Assembly (NCBI GenBank): GCA_036297385.1
Contig: JAXJLD010000117.1
Span: 36,580-100,579 of the forward strand
DNA: 64,000 nucleotides
From: Ventricola sp036297385
GTDB taxonomy: Bacteria; Bacillota; Clostridia; Christensenellales; Aristaeellaceae
Direction of reading: 5' to 3'
Shown here: piece by piece, positions 26,051 to 33,994 of the stretch
Position numbering within the stretch: the stretch's first letter is position 1
Layout: every line of letters starts with the position of its first letter
Made by a program: the position numbers and the translations under genes
The notes under the pieces: model-generated
Databases searched by the model: none
What the model saw: the letters and a program-made list of their open reading frames with translations, nothing else
What the model was told of the DNA's origin: nothing

Positions 26051-26452
26051 TTAATGCTTGACGTTGATGCGAACAAGCGCACGCTGGAGCTTGGCTTTCG
26101 CCAAGAGCAAAGCCTTTTCATCATCCTTTGCCGCAGCAATTCGCTCTTCCGCGACCTGTTTAGCGCGCTTGGCGCGATCCAAATCAATGTCATCCGCCCA
26201 CTCAAACGTCGTGGCGATGAGATTTGCTTCATTGTGGATCATGGCCAGCATACCACCGATACAGGCTGCATGGCGGGTTTCGCCGTCCGCTGTAACAACA
26301 GCCGCCTCCCCCGCGCCTACTGCAGAGACATAGTCCGCATGATGCGCCAGCAAGCAAACGTCTCCGTCGATCATCCGCACACGCAGACGCTCGATTTCAC
26401 CGTCAAATGCTAGGCCATCGGGCGTACTGATCTTCAGGTGGAACGTACTCAT
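26051..26452 (-). CDS. atpC: F-type ATP synthase epsilon subunit
   Basis: Central-stalk subunit that couples and inhibits F1. The 133 residues have the N-terminal beta sandwich (FHLKISTPDGLAFDGEIERLRV, then GDVCLLAHHADYVSAV) and the C-terminal helical hairpin from about 88. It overlaps atpD by 4 bp (ATGA), so translation is coupled. Last gene of the atp operon. Confidence 0.95.
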   Translation of the reverse strand: MSTFHLKISTPDGLAFDGEIERLRVRMIDGDVCLLAHHADYVSAVGAGEAAVVTADGETRHAACIGGMLAMIHNEANLIATTFEWADDIDLDRAKRAKQVAEERIAAAKDDEKALLLAKAKLQRALVRINVKH

Positions 26453-27849
26453 GCCTTTTCACCCTTTGCTTTGGCCACAGCCTCGTCGATGGTGCCGACA
26501 AACAGGAACGCACTCTCGGGCAGATCATCATGCTTGCCCTCAATGATCTCCTTGAAGCCGCGGATCGTCTCCTTCAGCGGGACATACTTGCCCTCAAAGC
26601 CAGTGAACTGCTCCGCAACACTGAACGGCTGAGACAGGAAGCGCTGCACCTTGCGCGCACGCGAAACGGTGAGCTTGTCCTCTTCCGAGAGCTCGTCCAT
26701 GCCCATGATGGCGATGATGTCCTGAAGCTCCTTATAGCGCTGCAGGATGCGCTGCACATCGCGCGCAACCTGATAGTGCTCCTCGCCCACGACGTCCGGC
26801 GTAAGGATGCGGCTGGTGGATTCCAGCGGATCAACAGCCGGGAAAATGCCCAGCGAGGAAATAGAACGGGACAAAACCGTGGTGGCGTCCAGATGCGCGA
26901 ACGTCGTCGCAGGCGCCGGGTCAGTCAAGTCATCCGCAGGCACATAAACAGCCTGCACGGACGTGATCGAGCCACGCTTCGTAGACGTAATGCGCTCCTG
27001 AAGTGCGCCCATCTCCGTGGCCAGCGTCGGCTGATAACCAACGGCGCTGGGCATACGTCCCAGCAGTGCGGATACCTCCGAACCAGCCTGCGTGAAACGG
27101 AAGATGTTGTCGATAAACAGAAGCACGTCCTGTCCCTCACGATCGCGGAAGTACTCTGCCATCGTCAGACCGGACAGCGCCACGAGCATACGGGCTACCG
27201 TCGGCTCGTTCATCTGTCCGTAGACCAGCGCCGTCTTATTGATAACGCCGGACTCCTTCATCTCATTGTACAGATCGTTGCCCTCGCGCGTGCGCTCGCC
27301 AACGCCCGTAAAGACGGACAGGCCGCCGTGCTGCTTGGCAACGTTGTTAATCAGTTCCATAATCAGAACCGTCTTGCCCACACCGGCGCCGCCGAACAGG
27401 CCGATCTTACCGCCCTTGGCATACGGCGCAATCAGGTCAACGACCTTGATGCCCGTTTCCAGCATTTCGGCAGACGTCTCCTGCTCGTCATAAGCCGGGG
27501 CTGGACGGTGAATTGCCCAGCGCTCTACATCCTGAGGCGCGGGCAGATTGTCTACCGGCTCACCCAGCAGATTGAAGATGCGGCCGAGGCACTTCTCGCC
27601 CACGGGAACGGTGATGGAGGAGCCGGTATCCACTGCCTTCGCGCCGCGGGTCAAACCGTCCGTGCTGCTCATGGCGATGCATCGAACGATGTCATCGCCG
27701 ATATGCTGCGCGACCTCCACAACCAGCTTCTTTTCCCCGCTGCCCACCTCGATGGCGTTGAGCAGCTGCGGAAGCTCACCGGCTGCATATTTGATATCCA
27801 GTACCGGGCCAATGACCTGCACCACGGTACCGATGCTTCCTTTAGCCAT
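26449..27849 (-). CDS. atpD: F-type ATP synthase beta subunit
   Basis: Catalytic F1 subunit. The 466 residues include the Walker A GGAGVGKT at 153-160, the catalytic Glu region GVGERTREGND, the Walker B VLLFIDNIFRF and the DELSEED motif that contacts the rotor. Sequence and length are typical throughout. Confidence 0.98.
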   Translation of the reverse strand: MAKGSIGTVVQVIGPVLDIKYAAGELPQLLNAIEVGSGEKKLVVEVAQHIGDDIVRCIAMSSTDGLTRGAKAVDTGSSITVPVGEKCLGRIFNLLGEPVDNLPAPQDVERWAIHRPAPAYDEQETSAEMLETGIKVVDLIAPYAKGGKIGLFGGAGVGKTVLIMELINNVAKQHGGLSVFTGVGERTREGNDLYNEMKESGVINKTALVYGQMNEPTVARMLVALSGLTMAEYFRDREGQDVLLFIDNIFRFTQAGSEVSALLGRMPSAVGYQPTLATEMGALQERITSTKRGSITSVQAVYVPADDLTDPAPATTFAHLDATTVLSRSISSLGIFPAVDPLESTSRILTPDVVGEEHYQVARDVQRILQRYKELQDIIAIMGMDELSEEDKLTVSRARKVQRFLSQPFSVAEQFTGFEGKYVPLKETIRGFKEIIEGKHDDLPESAFLFVGTIDEAVAKAKGEKA

Positions 27850-27881
27850 ATCGTTGCTCCTTATCAGTCTCAGATAGCACG

Positions 27882-28736
27882 TCAGTGTTCCGCGCCCGCG
27901 ACGATCTCGGTGATCTCCTGCGTAATCGCGCCTTGGCGTGCACGGTTGTAGCGCAGGCTCAGATCCTCAATCATCTCCGCGGCGTTCTTGCTTGCCGCAT
28001 CCATCGCCATACGACGCGCGCCCTGTTCGCTGGCTACGGATTCACACATACATCCGTAAATCATGCCGGCCATATAATTGGGCACAATCGCATCGTAAAC
28101 CGCCGTAGGACTTGGCTCGTAGAGTACCAGCGGACGAAGCCCCGTTTTGGCCTCGCGCTGCTTCGCCTTGAGCGGAAGCAGGCTCTGGCTTCTCGGGGTC
28201 TGCGTGAGCATAGAAACAAACTGCGTGTAGACGATGGACACCTCATCAAACTGTCCGCTCAGATACCCCTGCGTTACCAGATTGCTGATGGTGAAACAGT
28301 CGGGAATGGAGACGCATCCCGCTTCGGCAAACTCGGTCGTCAGAATTTCAAATCCCTTGCGGACACAGAAATCCACCGCACGCTTGCCGATGGGCAGAAT
28401 ACAGACAGGCATGCCGTCCTGCGTCATTTCAGTGACGGCGCGGATGATGTTGCTGTTGTAACCGCCTGCCAAGCCGCGGTCACCGGCAATCATAATCAGA
28501 CACCTTTTTTTCACCTCGCGCTGCGCCTGATACGGCGATGAAAAGTCGCTGGTATTGGCCTCTATCTCTTCCAGCGTATCCTTCAACCCCGTGAAATACG
28601 GACGGCAGCGCTCCTGACGTTCCTTGGCTTTTCTGAGCTTGGAGGAGGCCACGAGTTCCATCGCCTTGGTGATCTGCATGGTGCTTTCAACGCTGCGGAT
28701 ACGCAGCTTGATATCCTTCATGGATGCGCCAGCCAT
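27882..28736 (-). CDS. atpG: F-type ATP synthase gamma subunit
   Basis: Rotor shaft of F1. The 284-residue protein has the N-terminal helix KDIKLRIRSVESTMQITKAMELV and the C-terminal helix with ARRMAMDAASKNAAEMI and RARQGAITQEITEIV, both family hallmarks. ATG 28736 is preferred with GGAGG nine bases upstream; a GTG codon directly before it is the alternative. Confidence 0.96.
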   Translation of the reverse strand: MAGASMKDIKLRIRSVESTMQITKAMELVASSKLRKAKERQERCRPYFTGLKDTLEEIEANTSDFSSPYQAQREVKKRCLIMIAGDRGLAGGYNSNIIRAVTEMTQDGMPVCILPIGKRAVDFCVRKGFEILTTEFAEAGCVSIPDCFTISNLVTQGYLSGQFDEVSIVYTQFVSMLTQTPRSQSLLPLKAKQREAKTGLRPLVLYEPSPTAVYDAIVPNYMAGMIYGCMCESVASEQGARRMAMDAASKNAAEMIEDLSLRYNRARQGAITQEITEIVAGAEH

Positions 28737-28755
28737 CACTTACCCCCTCCTTTCC

Positions 28756-30267
28756 TTATTTGGCGAGAAAGTCCTTCGTATACTGTGCAAGCGCAGCAGA
28801 GAGCTTCTCTTCGGTATCCTTTTCAAATTTTCCGGTCGTGCGGATGGTGTCCAGAATGTCGCTGTGCTGCGCATCCAAGCGTGCATACAGTCCAGCTTCA
28901 TACTGAGCAACCTTCTCCACCGGCACGTCAGCGAGGTAATCGTGGGTCACAGCGTAGATGATGCAGATCTGCTTTTCCACGTCGATCGGCGAGCTCTTAC
29001 CCTGCTTAAGCACTTCCACCACGCGCTCGCCTTGAGCCAGACGCGCCTTCGTATCTGCGTCCAGGTCGCTGCCGAACTGCGCGAAGCTCTGAAGCTCGCG
29101 ATACTGAGAGTAGATCAGCTTCAAGCTGCCGGCAACCTTCTTCATTGCCTTGATCTGTGCATTGCCGCCAACACGGGAGACAGAGATGCCCGGGTTGACA
29201 GCCGGCATTACGCCAGAGTGGAACAGCTCGCTCTCCAAGAAGATCTGACCATCAGTAATCGAAATGACATTCGTAGGAATATACGCGGAAACATCGCCCG
29301 CCTGCGTCTCAATGATCGGCAGCGCAGTCAAGCTTCCGCCGCCATATTCGGGGGCAATGCGCGCGGCACGCTCCAGCAGACGACTGTGCAGATAGAACAC
29401 GTCGCCCGGATACGCCTCGCGTCCCGGCGGACGGCGAATCAGCAGCGAAAGCGCACGATAAGCAACGGCGTGCTTGGACAGATCGTCATACACGACAAGC
29501 ACATCCTTGCCCTGTGCCATGAAATATTCACCCATGGCGCAGCCGGTATACGGCGCAATATACTGCATCGGCGCAAGCTCAGAAGCCGTTGCACTGACGA
29601 TGATGGTATACTCCATCGCGCCAGCCTGCGTAAGCTGCTCGACAAGCTGCGCCACCGTCGAATTCTTCTGACCGATGGCGACATAGATGCAAATGACATC
29701 CTTGCCCTTCTGGTTGATAATGGTATCCGTCGCGATCGTCGTCTTGCCGGTCTGACGGTCACCGATAATCAGCTCACGCTGTCCGCGGCCAATCGGAATC
29801 ATGCTGTCGATAGCCTTAATACCGGTTTGCAGCGGCACGCTTACGCCCTTGCGCTCGATGATGCCCGGTGCGGGGCTTTCAATCGGTCGAGTCTGGGTGG
29901 TGTGAATTGCGCCCTTACCATCGACAGGATGGCCCAGCGCGTTGACAACGCGGCCAATCAATTCCTCGCCAACGGGAACGGAAACAACGCGGCCTGTACG
30001 CTTGACCGTGCTGCCTTCATGCAGCCCGGCATCGCTGCCCAGAATAACAATGGAAACAGAATTCTCTTCCAGATTCTGTGCCATGCCATATTCGCCATTT
30101 TCAAACTCGACCAGCTCATTGGCCATGCAGTTTTCAAGGCCGCTCGCCCGCGCAATGCCGTCGCCGACGAGGATAACAGAGCCGGTTTCGCTCTGCTCGA
30201 TCTTTTTATCGTATTGTTTGATCTGGGCCTTAATGATTTTGGAAATCTCTTCGGGTTTCAGATCCAT
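28756..30267 (-). CDS. atpA: F-type ATP synthase alpha subunit
   Basis: Non-catalytic nucleotide-binding F1 subunit. Of 503 residues, GDRQTGKT at 169-176 is the Walker A, and PGISVSRVGGNAQ carries the arginine finger that serves the beta catalytic site. RPIESPAPGI and the C-terminal helical bundle are normal. It lies 19 bp before atpG. Confidence 0.98.
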   Translation of the reverse strand: MDLKPEEISKIIKAQIKQYDKKIEQSETGSVILVGDGIARASGLENCMANELVEFENGEYGMAQNLEENSVSIVILGSDAGLHEGSTVKRTGRVVSVPVGEELIGRVVNALGHPVDGKGAIHTTQTRPIESPAPGIIERKGVSVPLQTGIKAIDSMIPIGRGQRELIIGDRQTGKTTIATDTIINQKGKDVICIYVAIGQKNSTVAQLVEQLTQAGAMEYTIIVSATASELAPMQYIAPYTGCAMGEYFMAQGKDVLVVYDDLSKHAVAYRALSLLIRRPPGREAYPGDVFYLHSRLLERAARIAPEYGGGSLTALPIIETQAGDVSAYIPTNVISITDGQIFLESELFHSGVMPAVNPGISVSRVGGNAQIKAMKKVAGSLKLIYSQYRELQSFAQFGSDLDADTKARLAQGERVVEVLKQGKSSPIDVEKQICIIYAVTHDYLADVPVEKVAQYEAGLYARLDAQHSDILDTIRTTGKFEKDTEEKLSAALAQYTKDFLAK

Positions 30268-30319
30268 GGGTTCACCGGCTTTCTTTTCTCAATCTGGTAA
30301 CAGTCGGAATACGCGGGCC

Positions 30320-30856
30320 TCACGCCTGCGTAAGCAGCGCACGCCTGAGATGGTCCATCCGAGAGGCTACGCTGTTGTCAAGGCGATACCCGCCCATCTC
30401 GACGCGAAGTCCACCGCGCAACGACGGATCGACGTGCACCGTCAGGCGAACCGTTTTGCCAGTCTTTCGTTCAAGCGCCTGAATAAGGCGCTCCTTCTGC
30501 ATATCGCTGAGCGGCTTAGCAGAAACAGCCGCCGCCTGCACGATGCCATGCTGCTCGTTATAGCAGTTTTCATAGGCCTGTCGGCACATGGAAAGCTGGC
30601 TAAACGCGCTGCGTTCCAGCAGAATTTTCATGAAATTGACCAAATACGGATGCACCTTGCCGGCAAACGCATCGTCAAGCAGCGCAAGGCGCTCGGATTT
30701 GACAACGGCCCGGCTGTCCATCAATCGCGTATATTCGGGGTTATCGCCTATGATGCCGCAGACAGCATCAAGCTGAGCGAGCAGGGCATCTTCCAGCTTT
30801 TCCTCCTGCGCAAGCGCATACAGTGCGCCGCCATAGGCTTTAGCAAGATCATTCAC
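30320..30856 (-). CDS. atpH: F-type ATP synthase delta subunit
   Basis: Peripheral-stalk connector on top of F1. The 178 residues show the N-terminal helical domain (AKAYGGALYALAQEE) and the C-terminal GGLRVEMGGYRLDNSV segment, the typical delta/OSCP end. The start is GTG 30856, overlapping atpF by 4 bp. Confidence 0.94.
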   Translation of the reverse strand: MNDLAKAYGGALYALAQEEKLEDALLAQLDAVCGIIGDNPEYTRLMDSRAVVKSERLALLDDAFAGKVHPYLVNFMKILLERSAFSQLSMCRQAYENCYNEQHGIVQAAAVSAKPLSDMQKERLIQALERKTGKTVRLTVHVDPSLRGGLRVEMGGYRLDNSVASRMDHLRRALLTQA

Positions 30857-31356
30857 GACGCTTCACCCACGTTCTTGATGAATTCATCGATAAAAGCTTC
30901 ATGATCCTTAGCGCTGACCTCGCGGTCAATCACCTGGGAAGCAATATCCAGCGCAATACCGGAAAGCTCACCCTTGACTTCGTCAAAGGCCTTGCGGCGT
31001 TCCATGTCGATTTCGACTTCTGCGCGGCGCTTGATCTGAGCAGCCTGCGTATGAGCCTCCTCAACAATCGAGCCAGCCATAGCGTTCGCGCTTTCCGTTG
31101 CCGTTTTGATGACGCGATCCGCTTCTTCACGTGCTCCCGCCATCCGGCTCTCGTACTCCGCTTTCATCGACTTGGCTGCCGTTTCCGCCTTGGACGCCTC
31201 ATCATACGTGCTTTCGATTTCCGCACGGCGCTTTTCAAGAATCGCCAGAACAGGCTTAAACAGATACTTCTTGAACGCGAACATGAGAATCAGCAGGTTG
31301 ATGAGCTGAAAGATCATCGTCCACGGCGCAATGGAAATAAACTTCTGAACTTCCAT
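30853..31356 (-). CDS. atpF: F-type ATP synthase b subunit
   Basis: Peripheral-stalk subunit: one N-terminal transmembrane helix (about 13-30, MIFQLINLLILMFAFKKYL), then a long charged coiled coil with many Ala, Glu and Lys. The 167-residue length is typical. A single b gene is present; no b' copy is seen. Confidence 0.95.
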   Translation of the reverse strand: MEVQKFISIAPWTMIFQLINLLILMFAFKKYLFKPVLAILEKRRAEIESTYDEASKAETAAKSMKAEYESRMAGAREEADRVIKTATESANAMAGSIVEEAHTQAAQIKRRAEVEIDMERRKAFDEVKGELSGIALDIASQVIDREVSAKDHEAFIDEFIKNVGEAS

Positions 31357-31389
31357 GGAAGTTCCCTCCTTTCAATCCGTCCGTCTCAA

Positions 31390-31662
31390 TTAGAACAGAC
31401 CGGTGAAAGGATTGACGAACAGCAGGATCAACGCGATAATCAGGGAATACAGACCGGTGGTCTCCGCAACGGCGCAGCCCATGAGCATCGTGGACGTGAG
31501 AGAGCCCTTCATCTCCGGCTGACGCGCCATGGCCTCCAGTCCCTTACCAACAGCGTAACCTTCGCCAATACCCGGTCCAAGGCCGCCAATCATGGCCACA
31601 CCCGCGCCCAGAGCAGAACAGCCGCAGACAATAGCTTTGGCGAGAATCGAAGTATCCATCAT
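31390..31662 (-). CDS. atpE: F-type ATP synthase c subunit with Na+-type, two-carboxylate ligand set
   Basis: Rotor ring subunit, 90 residues in two transmembrane helices. Compared with the Na+-binding c subunit of Ilyobacter tartaricus, the offset is two residues. Gln32 is replaced by Glu34 (GPGIGEGY), the ion carboxylate is Glu67, followed by Thr68 and Thr69, and Tyr72 is kept (AETTGLYSL). A second carboxylate at the Gln32 position recalls the two-carboxylate Na+ rotor described in Fusobacterium nucleatum. ATG 31662 and the next ATG both follow AAGGAGG; a longer frame upstream lacks a start signal. Na+ coupling is inferred from these ligands. Confidence 0.95.
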   Translation of the reverse strand: MMDTSILAKAIVCGCSALGAGVAMIGGLGPGIGEGYAVGKGLEAMARQPEMKGSLTSTMLMGCAVAETTGLYSLIIALILLFVNPFTGLF

Positions 31663-31738
31663 GTAGTCCTCCTTCAAAATGATTGAGTTACGATTCAATA
31701 TATCCAACGCGCATTCAACGCGCTGAAGTCTGTAAAAA

Positions 31739-32497
31739 TCAGGCGCCGTCGCCCGCCGCATCCGCCACGTACATCATTGTCAGCATACAGAAGATGAACG
31801 CCTGCAGGAAGCTGGAGAAGAAGTCAAAGTACAGGGAAAGCACCGCAGGAATGCCCGCTGCAAAGATCGGGATGTTCGAAAGCGTCTCTCCCAGTGCGCC
31901 AGGAAGCAGCCCAAGCACAAGGCCGGACAGCGCAGACAGCGCACCGTAGATCAGCGCCGTAATCACGCCGCCGCTGGCGATGTTGCCAAAGTGACGGAAC
32001 GACATGGAGATCGGCGTGGCAATCTCGCCAATGATATTGAACGGCGTAAGGATGGCAACCGGCTCGGTAAAGCCCTTGAGGTAGCCGCCAAAGCCATTGG
32101 TGCGCACCTTGTTGAAGGTAATCAGTGCAAAGACCAGCAGCGCCCATGCCAGCACGGTGGACAAATCGCTCGTGGGCGCATAGCAGCCAACCAAGCTAGA
32201 CAGGCTGCATCCCAGCGAAAGTGCGAACATTGCTGCGATAAACGGCAGATAAGAGGAATTCACATACTTTTGTCCCATGCTGGAACCCACAAAGTTCTGT
32301 GCAGCGCCAACAATGGTTTCTGCAATCACCTGCCGCTTGGTCGCCGGATGAACCTGAAGATTCTTCGTCATATACCGGACAGCGAGGATCAGCACCAGCA
32401 TGACACCCCATGTCACCACAACGGTCTCCGTGAGCATAAAGCCGCCAAACTCCGGTATGGAGATCAGTATTTTTGCGCCAGTAATCTCAAGATCCAT
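31739..32497 (-). CDS. atpB: F-type ATP synthase a subunit
   Basis: Membrane stator that forms the ion half-channels. The 252-residue protein has five to six helices and the essential Arg in PISMSFRHFGNIASG, followed by the C-terminal region GIPAVLSLYFDFFSSFLQAFIF. ATG 32497 is preferred over GTG 32512 because GTGGGG lies seven bases before it. Confidence 0.95.
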   Translation of the reverse strand: MDLEITGAKILISIPEFGGFMLTETVVVTWGVMLVLILAVRYMTKNLQVHPATKRQVIAETIVGAAQNFVGSSMGQKYVNSSYLPFIAAMFALSLGCSLSSLVGCYAPTSDLSTVLAWALLVFALITFNKVRTNGFGGYLKGFTEPVAILTPFNIIGEIATPISMSFRHFGNIASGGVITALIYGALSALSGLVLGLLPGALGETLSNIPIFAAGIPAVLSLYFDFFSSFLQAFIFCMLTMMYVADAAGDGA

Positions 32498-32557
32498 AAC
32501 GTAACCCCACACTTTCTTTCTGTTATCTCGCTGTTTGCAGACAAGCGCTGCAAAGAA

Positions 32558-32962
32558 TTACATGGTTTTGACCTTGCCCGTGGCCTGAAGAAACAGAATC
32601 GTCAGTCTCGGAAAAACAAGCGGAATAACCGCAGCCAATCCGTCTACAAACGGAAGAGCAAAACACACTACCATAACCAGCAGCATCACAACCATCCGCG
32701 TGCTGTAAGAGGATTTCATCTGCATACGCGCCAGCTCTGCATTTTCCGGCGGAAGCGAGGCTACGCGCTGCACCGTCCTGCCCAGCAGGCAGAAGTTGAA
32801 TACTGCACAGGCACTGCCGATTACTCCTCCTAAAAGCACAGCCGTGGAAAAACGTCCAATGCAAGCATATACAACCAACATGACTGTCAGCAGAATTACC
32901 TGGCCAATCACAATACGTCGGATCTCCTTGCGGATGCTCTCCTGAGTCTTTTCTTTCTCCAT
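32558..32962 (-). CDS. atpI: ATP synthase subunit I (AtpI family)
   Basis: Small membrane protein that helps c-ring assembly. The 134 residues have a charged N-terminus and four hydrophobic segments (GQVILLTVMLVVYACIG, TAVLLGGVIGSACAVFNF, then two near the C-terminus), the AtpI pattern. The open frame extends to GTG 33001, but that codon lies only about 4 bases after the predicted transcript start. ATG 32962 is taken although its AGGAGG is about 14 bases away; an ATT five bases after AGGAGG is an odd but possible start. Confidence 0.85.
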   Translation of the reverse strand: MEKEKTQESIRKEIRRIVIGQVILLTVMLVVYACIGRFSTAVLLGGVIGSACAVFNFCLLGRTVQRVASLPPENAELARMQMKSSYSTRMVVMLLVMVVCFALPFVDGLAAVIPLVFPRLTILFLQATGKVKTM

Positions 32963-33011
32963 ATTTCGAATGACAGCCTCCTGCTTCACGCTATTTTCCA
33001 CATTTGTCTAC

Positions 33012-33040
33012 ATTATAGCATGATGGGCTTGAGCGGTCAA
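33012..33040 (-). promoter_or_regulatory. promoter of the atp operon
   Basis: Minus-strand TTGACC (33035-33040), 17-bp spacer, and TATAAT (33012-33017) preceded by TGC. It should drive atpI-B-E-F-H-A-G-D-C down to the terminator at 26011. Confidence 0.85.
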
Positions 33041-33162
33041 CAAGCTTAAACAATTTTTCATAGAAGTCAGTCTCTGCTCAGGTCAATCTATCCGAAAAGC
33101 ACCGCTCAATTCTATGCTTGTCGTATGCAACTCACAACACTTTCCGCTAAGGCTCCATATAG

Positions 33163-33196
33163 AAAAACCGCCTCCATCCGTAGATAGAGGCGGTTC
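33163..33196 (-). terminator. terminator after the secreted-protein gene
   Basis: On the minus strand AACCGCCTC and GAGGCGGTT pair perfectly around a 14-base loop and are followed by T residues. Confidence 0.85.
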
Positions 33197-33212
33197 GACA
33201 TTTGCCGGTCAA

Positions 33213-33884
33213 TTACGCAGCAACCTTCACCGACGTGATATGCGGATTCGGACCCTCGTACCAGTAGAGGAAGCCCTCAACATCGACAACGTCGCCAGCC
33301 TTCAGCTCACCGACAGTCGTGTAAACATCGCTCTCCACACCAGTCAGGTACACTTCAACACAGAACTTGTAGCTCTGGCCATTCAGAGACAGCGTCACAT
33401 AGATATCATCGCCCGGCTGACCGTTCTTATACTCGATCGCCTCGACGGTCATGCCCTTGAACGCGACCAGCTCGTTCTGGTGCGCAATCAGCTCCTCCGT
33501 GCCCAGCAGCGCCGTCATATCGGCCGGCTCGGCCACAAAGCTGCCCTCGATGATTTCAAACGTCGCATCGACGATCTCAACCTCGCCGGACCACTCGGCC
33601 TTGTAGCCCGTCGCACGGATCTTAGTACCGGGCGTCAGCTTGGCATAATCCTCCTCGGAGCAGGCCATATTGTACAGGAAATACGCGCCGTCCTCAGACT
33701 GGCAGTACACGGTAGCCTTGTTGTCCCACCAAGACTGCTTCGCCTGAACATAGGTTTCTACAACAACCTCGTCATCGACCGCAGCGGCCATGTAGTCCGC
33801 GTGGGTCATCATGCCCTCGGCCAGCGCAGCGCAGCCGACGAGCATCATGGTCAGGGCCAGAAGGGCAGCAATGAACTTCTTCAT
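33213..33884 (-). CDS. secreted or lipid-anchored protein of unknown function
   Basis: The 223-residue protein begins with a signal peptide, MKKFIAALLALTMMLVGC, whose LVGC is a fair lipobox; AALA-EG just after it is also a good signal peptidase I site. The mature part is rich in beta strands and acidic residues (KATVYCQSEDGAYFLYN, GTKIRATGYKAEWSGEVEIVD, GDVVDVEGFLYWYEG). The phrases KIRATGYK and VVDVEGFL resemble OB-fold strands of the kind in bacterial nucleic-acid- or sugar-binding extracytoplasmic proteins. I do not recognise the family. It is monocistronic, with a good promoter, an operator-like palindrome and a terminator. Confidence 0.8.
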   Translation of the reverse strand: MKKFIAALLALTMMLVGCAALAEGMMTHADYMAAAVDDEVVVETYVQAKQSWWDNKATVYCQSEDGAYFLYNMACSEEDYAKLTPGTKIRATGYKAEWSGEVEIVDATFEIIEGSFVAEPADMTALLGTEELIAHQNELVAFKGMTVEAIEYKNGQPGDDIYVTLSLNGQSYKFCVEVYLTGVESDVYTTVGELKAGDVVDVEGFLYWYEGPNPHITSVKVAA

Positions 33885-33924
33885 GGTATTCTCCTCCTAT
33901 ACGATTGCAATGTATAAAAGTGTG

Positions 33925-33941
33925 TATGTGCACGGCACATA
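33925..33941. promoter_or_regulatory. perfect palindrome at the transcript start of the secreted-protein gene
   Basis: TATGTGC and GCACATA flank ACG, a perfect 7-bp inverted repeat. It begins six bases downstream of the -10 hexamer, about where transcription should start, which suits a repressor operator. Confidence 0.55.
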
Positions 33942-33946
33942 TATCC

Positions 33947-33975
33947 ATTATACAAACAATCCCGCCATAAATCAA
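33947..33975 (-). promoter_or_regulatory. promoter of the secreted-protein gene
   Basis: Minus-strand TTGATT (33970-33975), 17-bp spacer, TATAAT (33947-33952). The leader is about 55 bases. Confidence 0.8.
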
Positions 33976-33994
33976 CGAAAATTTCTGCCCAAAA

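Noticed and set aside
26530..30300. Long plus-strand frames opposite atpD and atpA
   Set aside because: They mirror highly conserved genes and have Arg/His/Leu-rich shadow composition.
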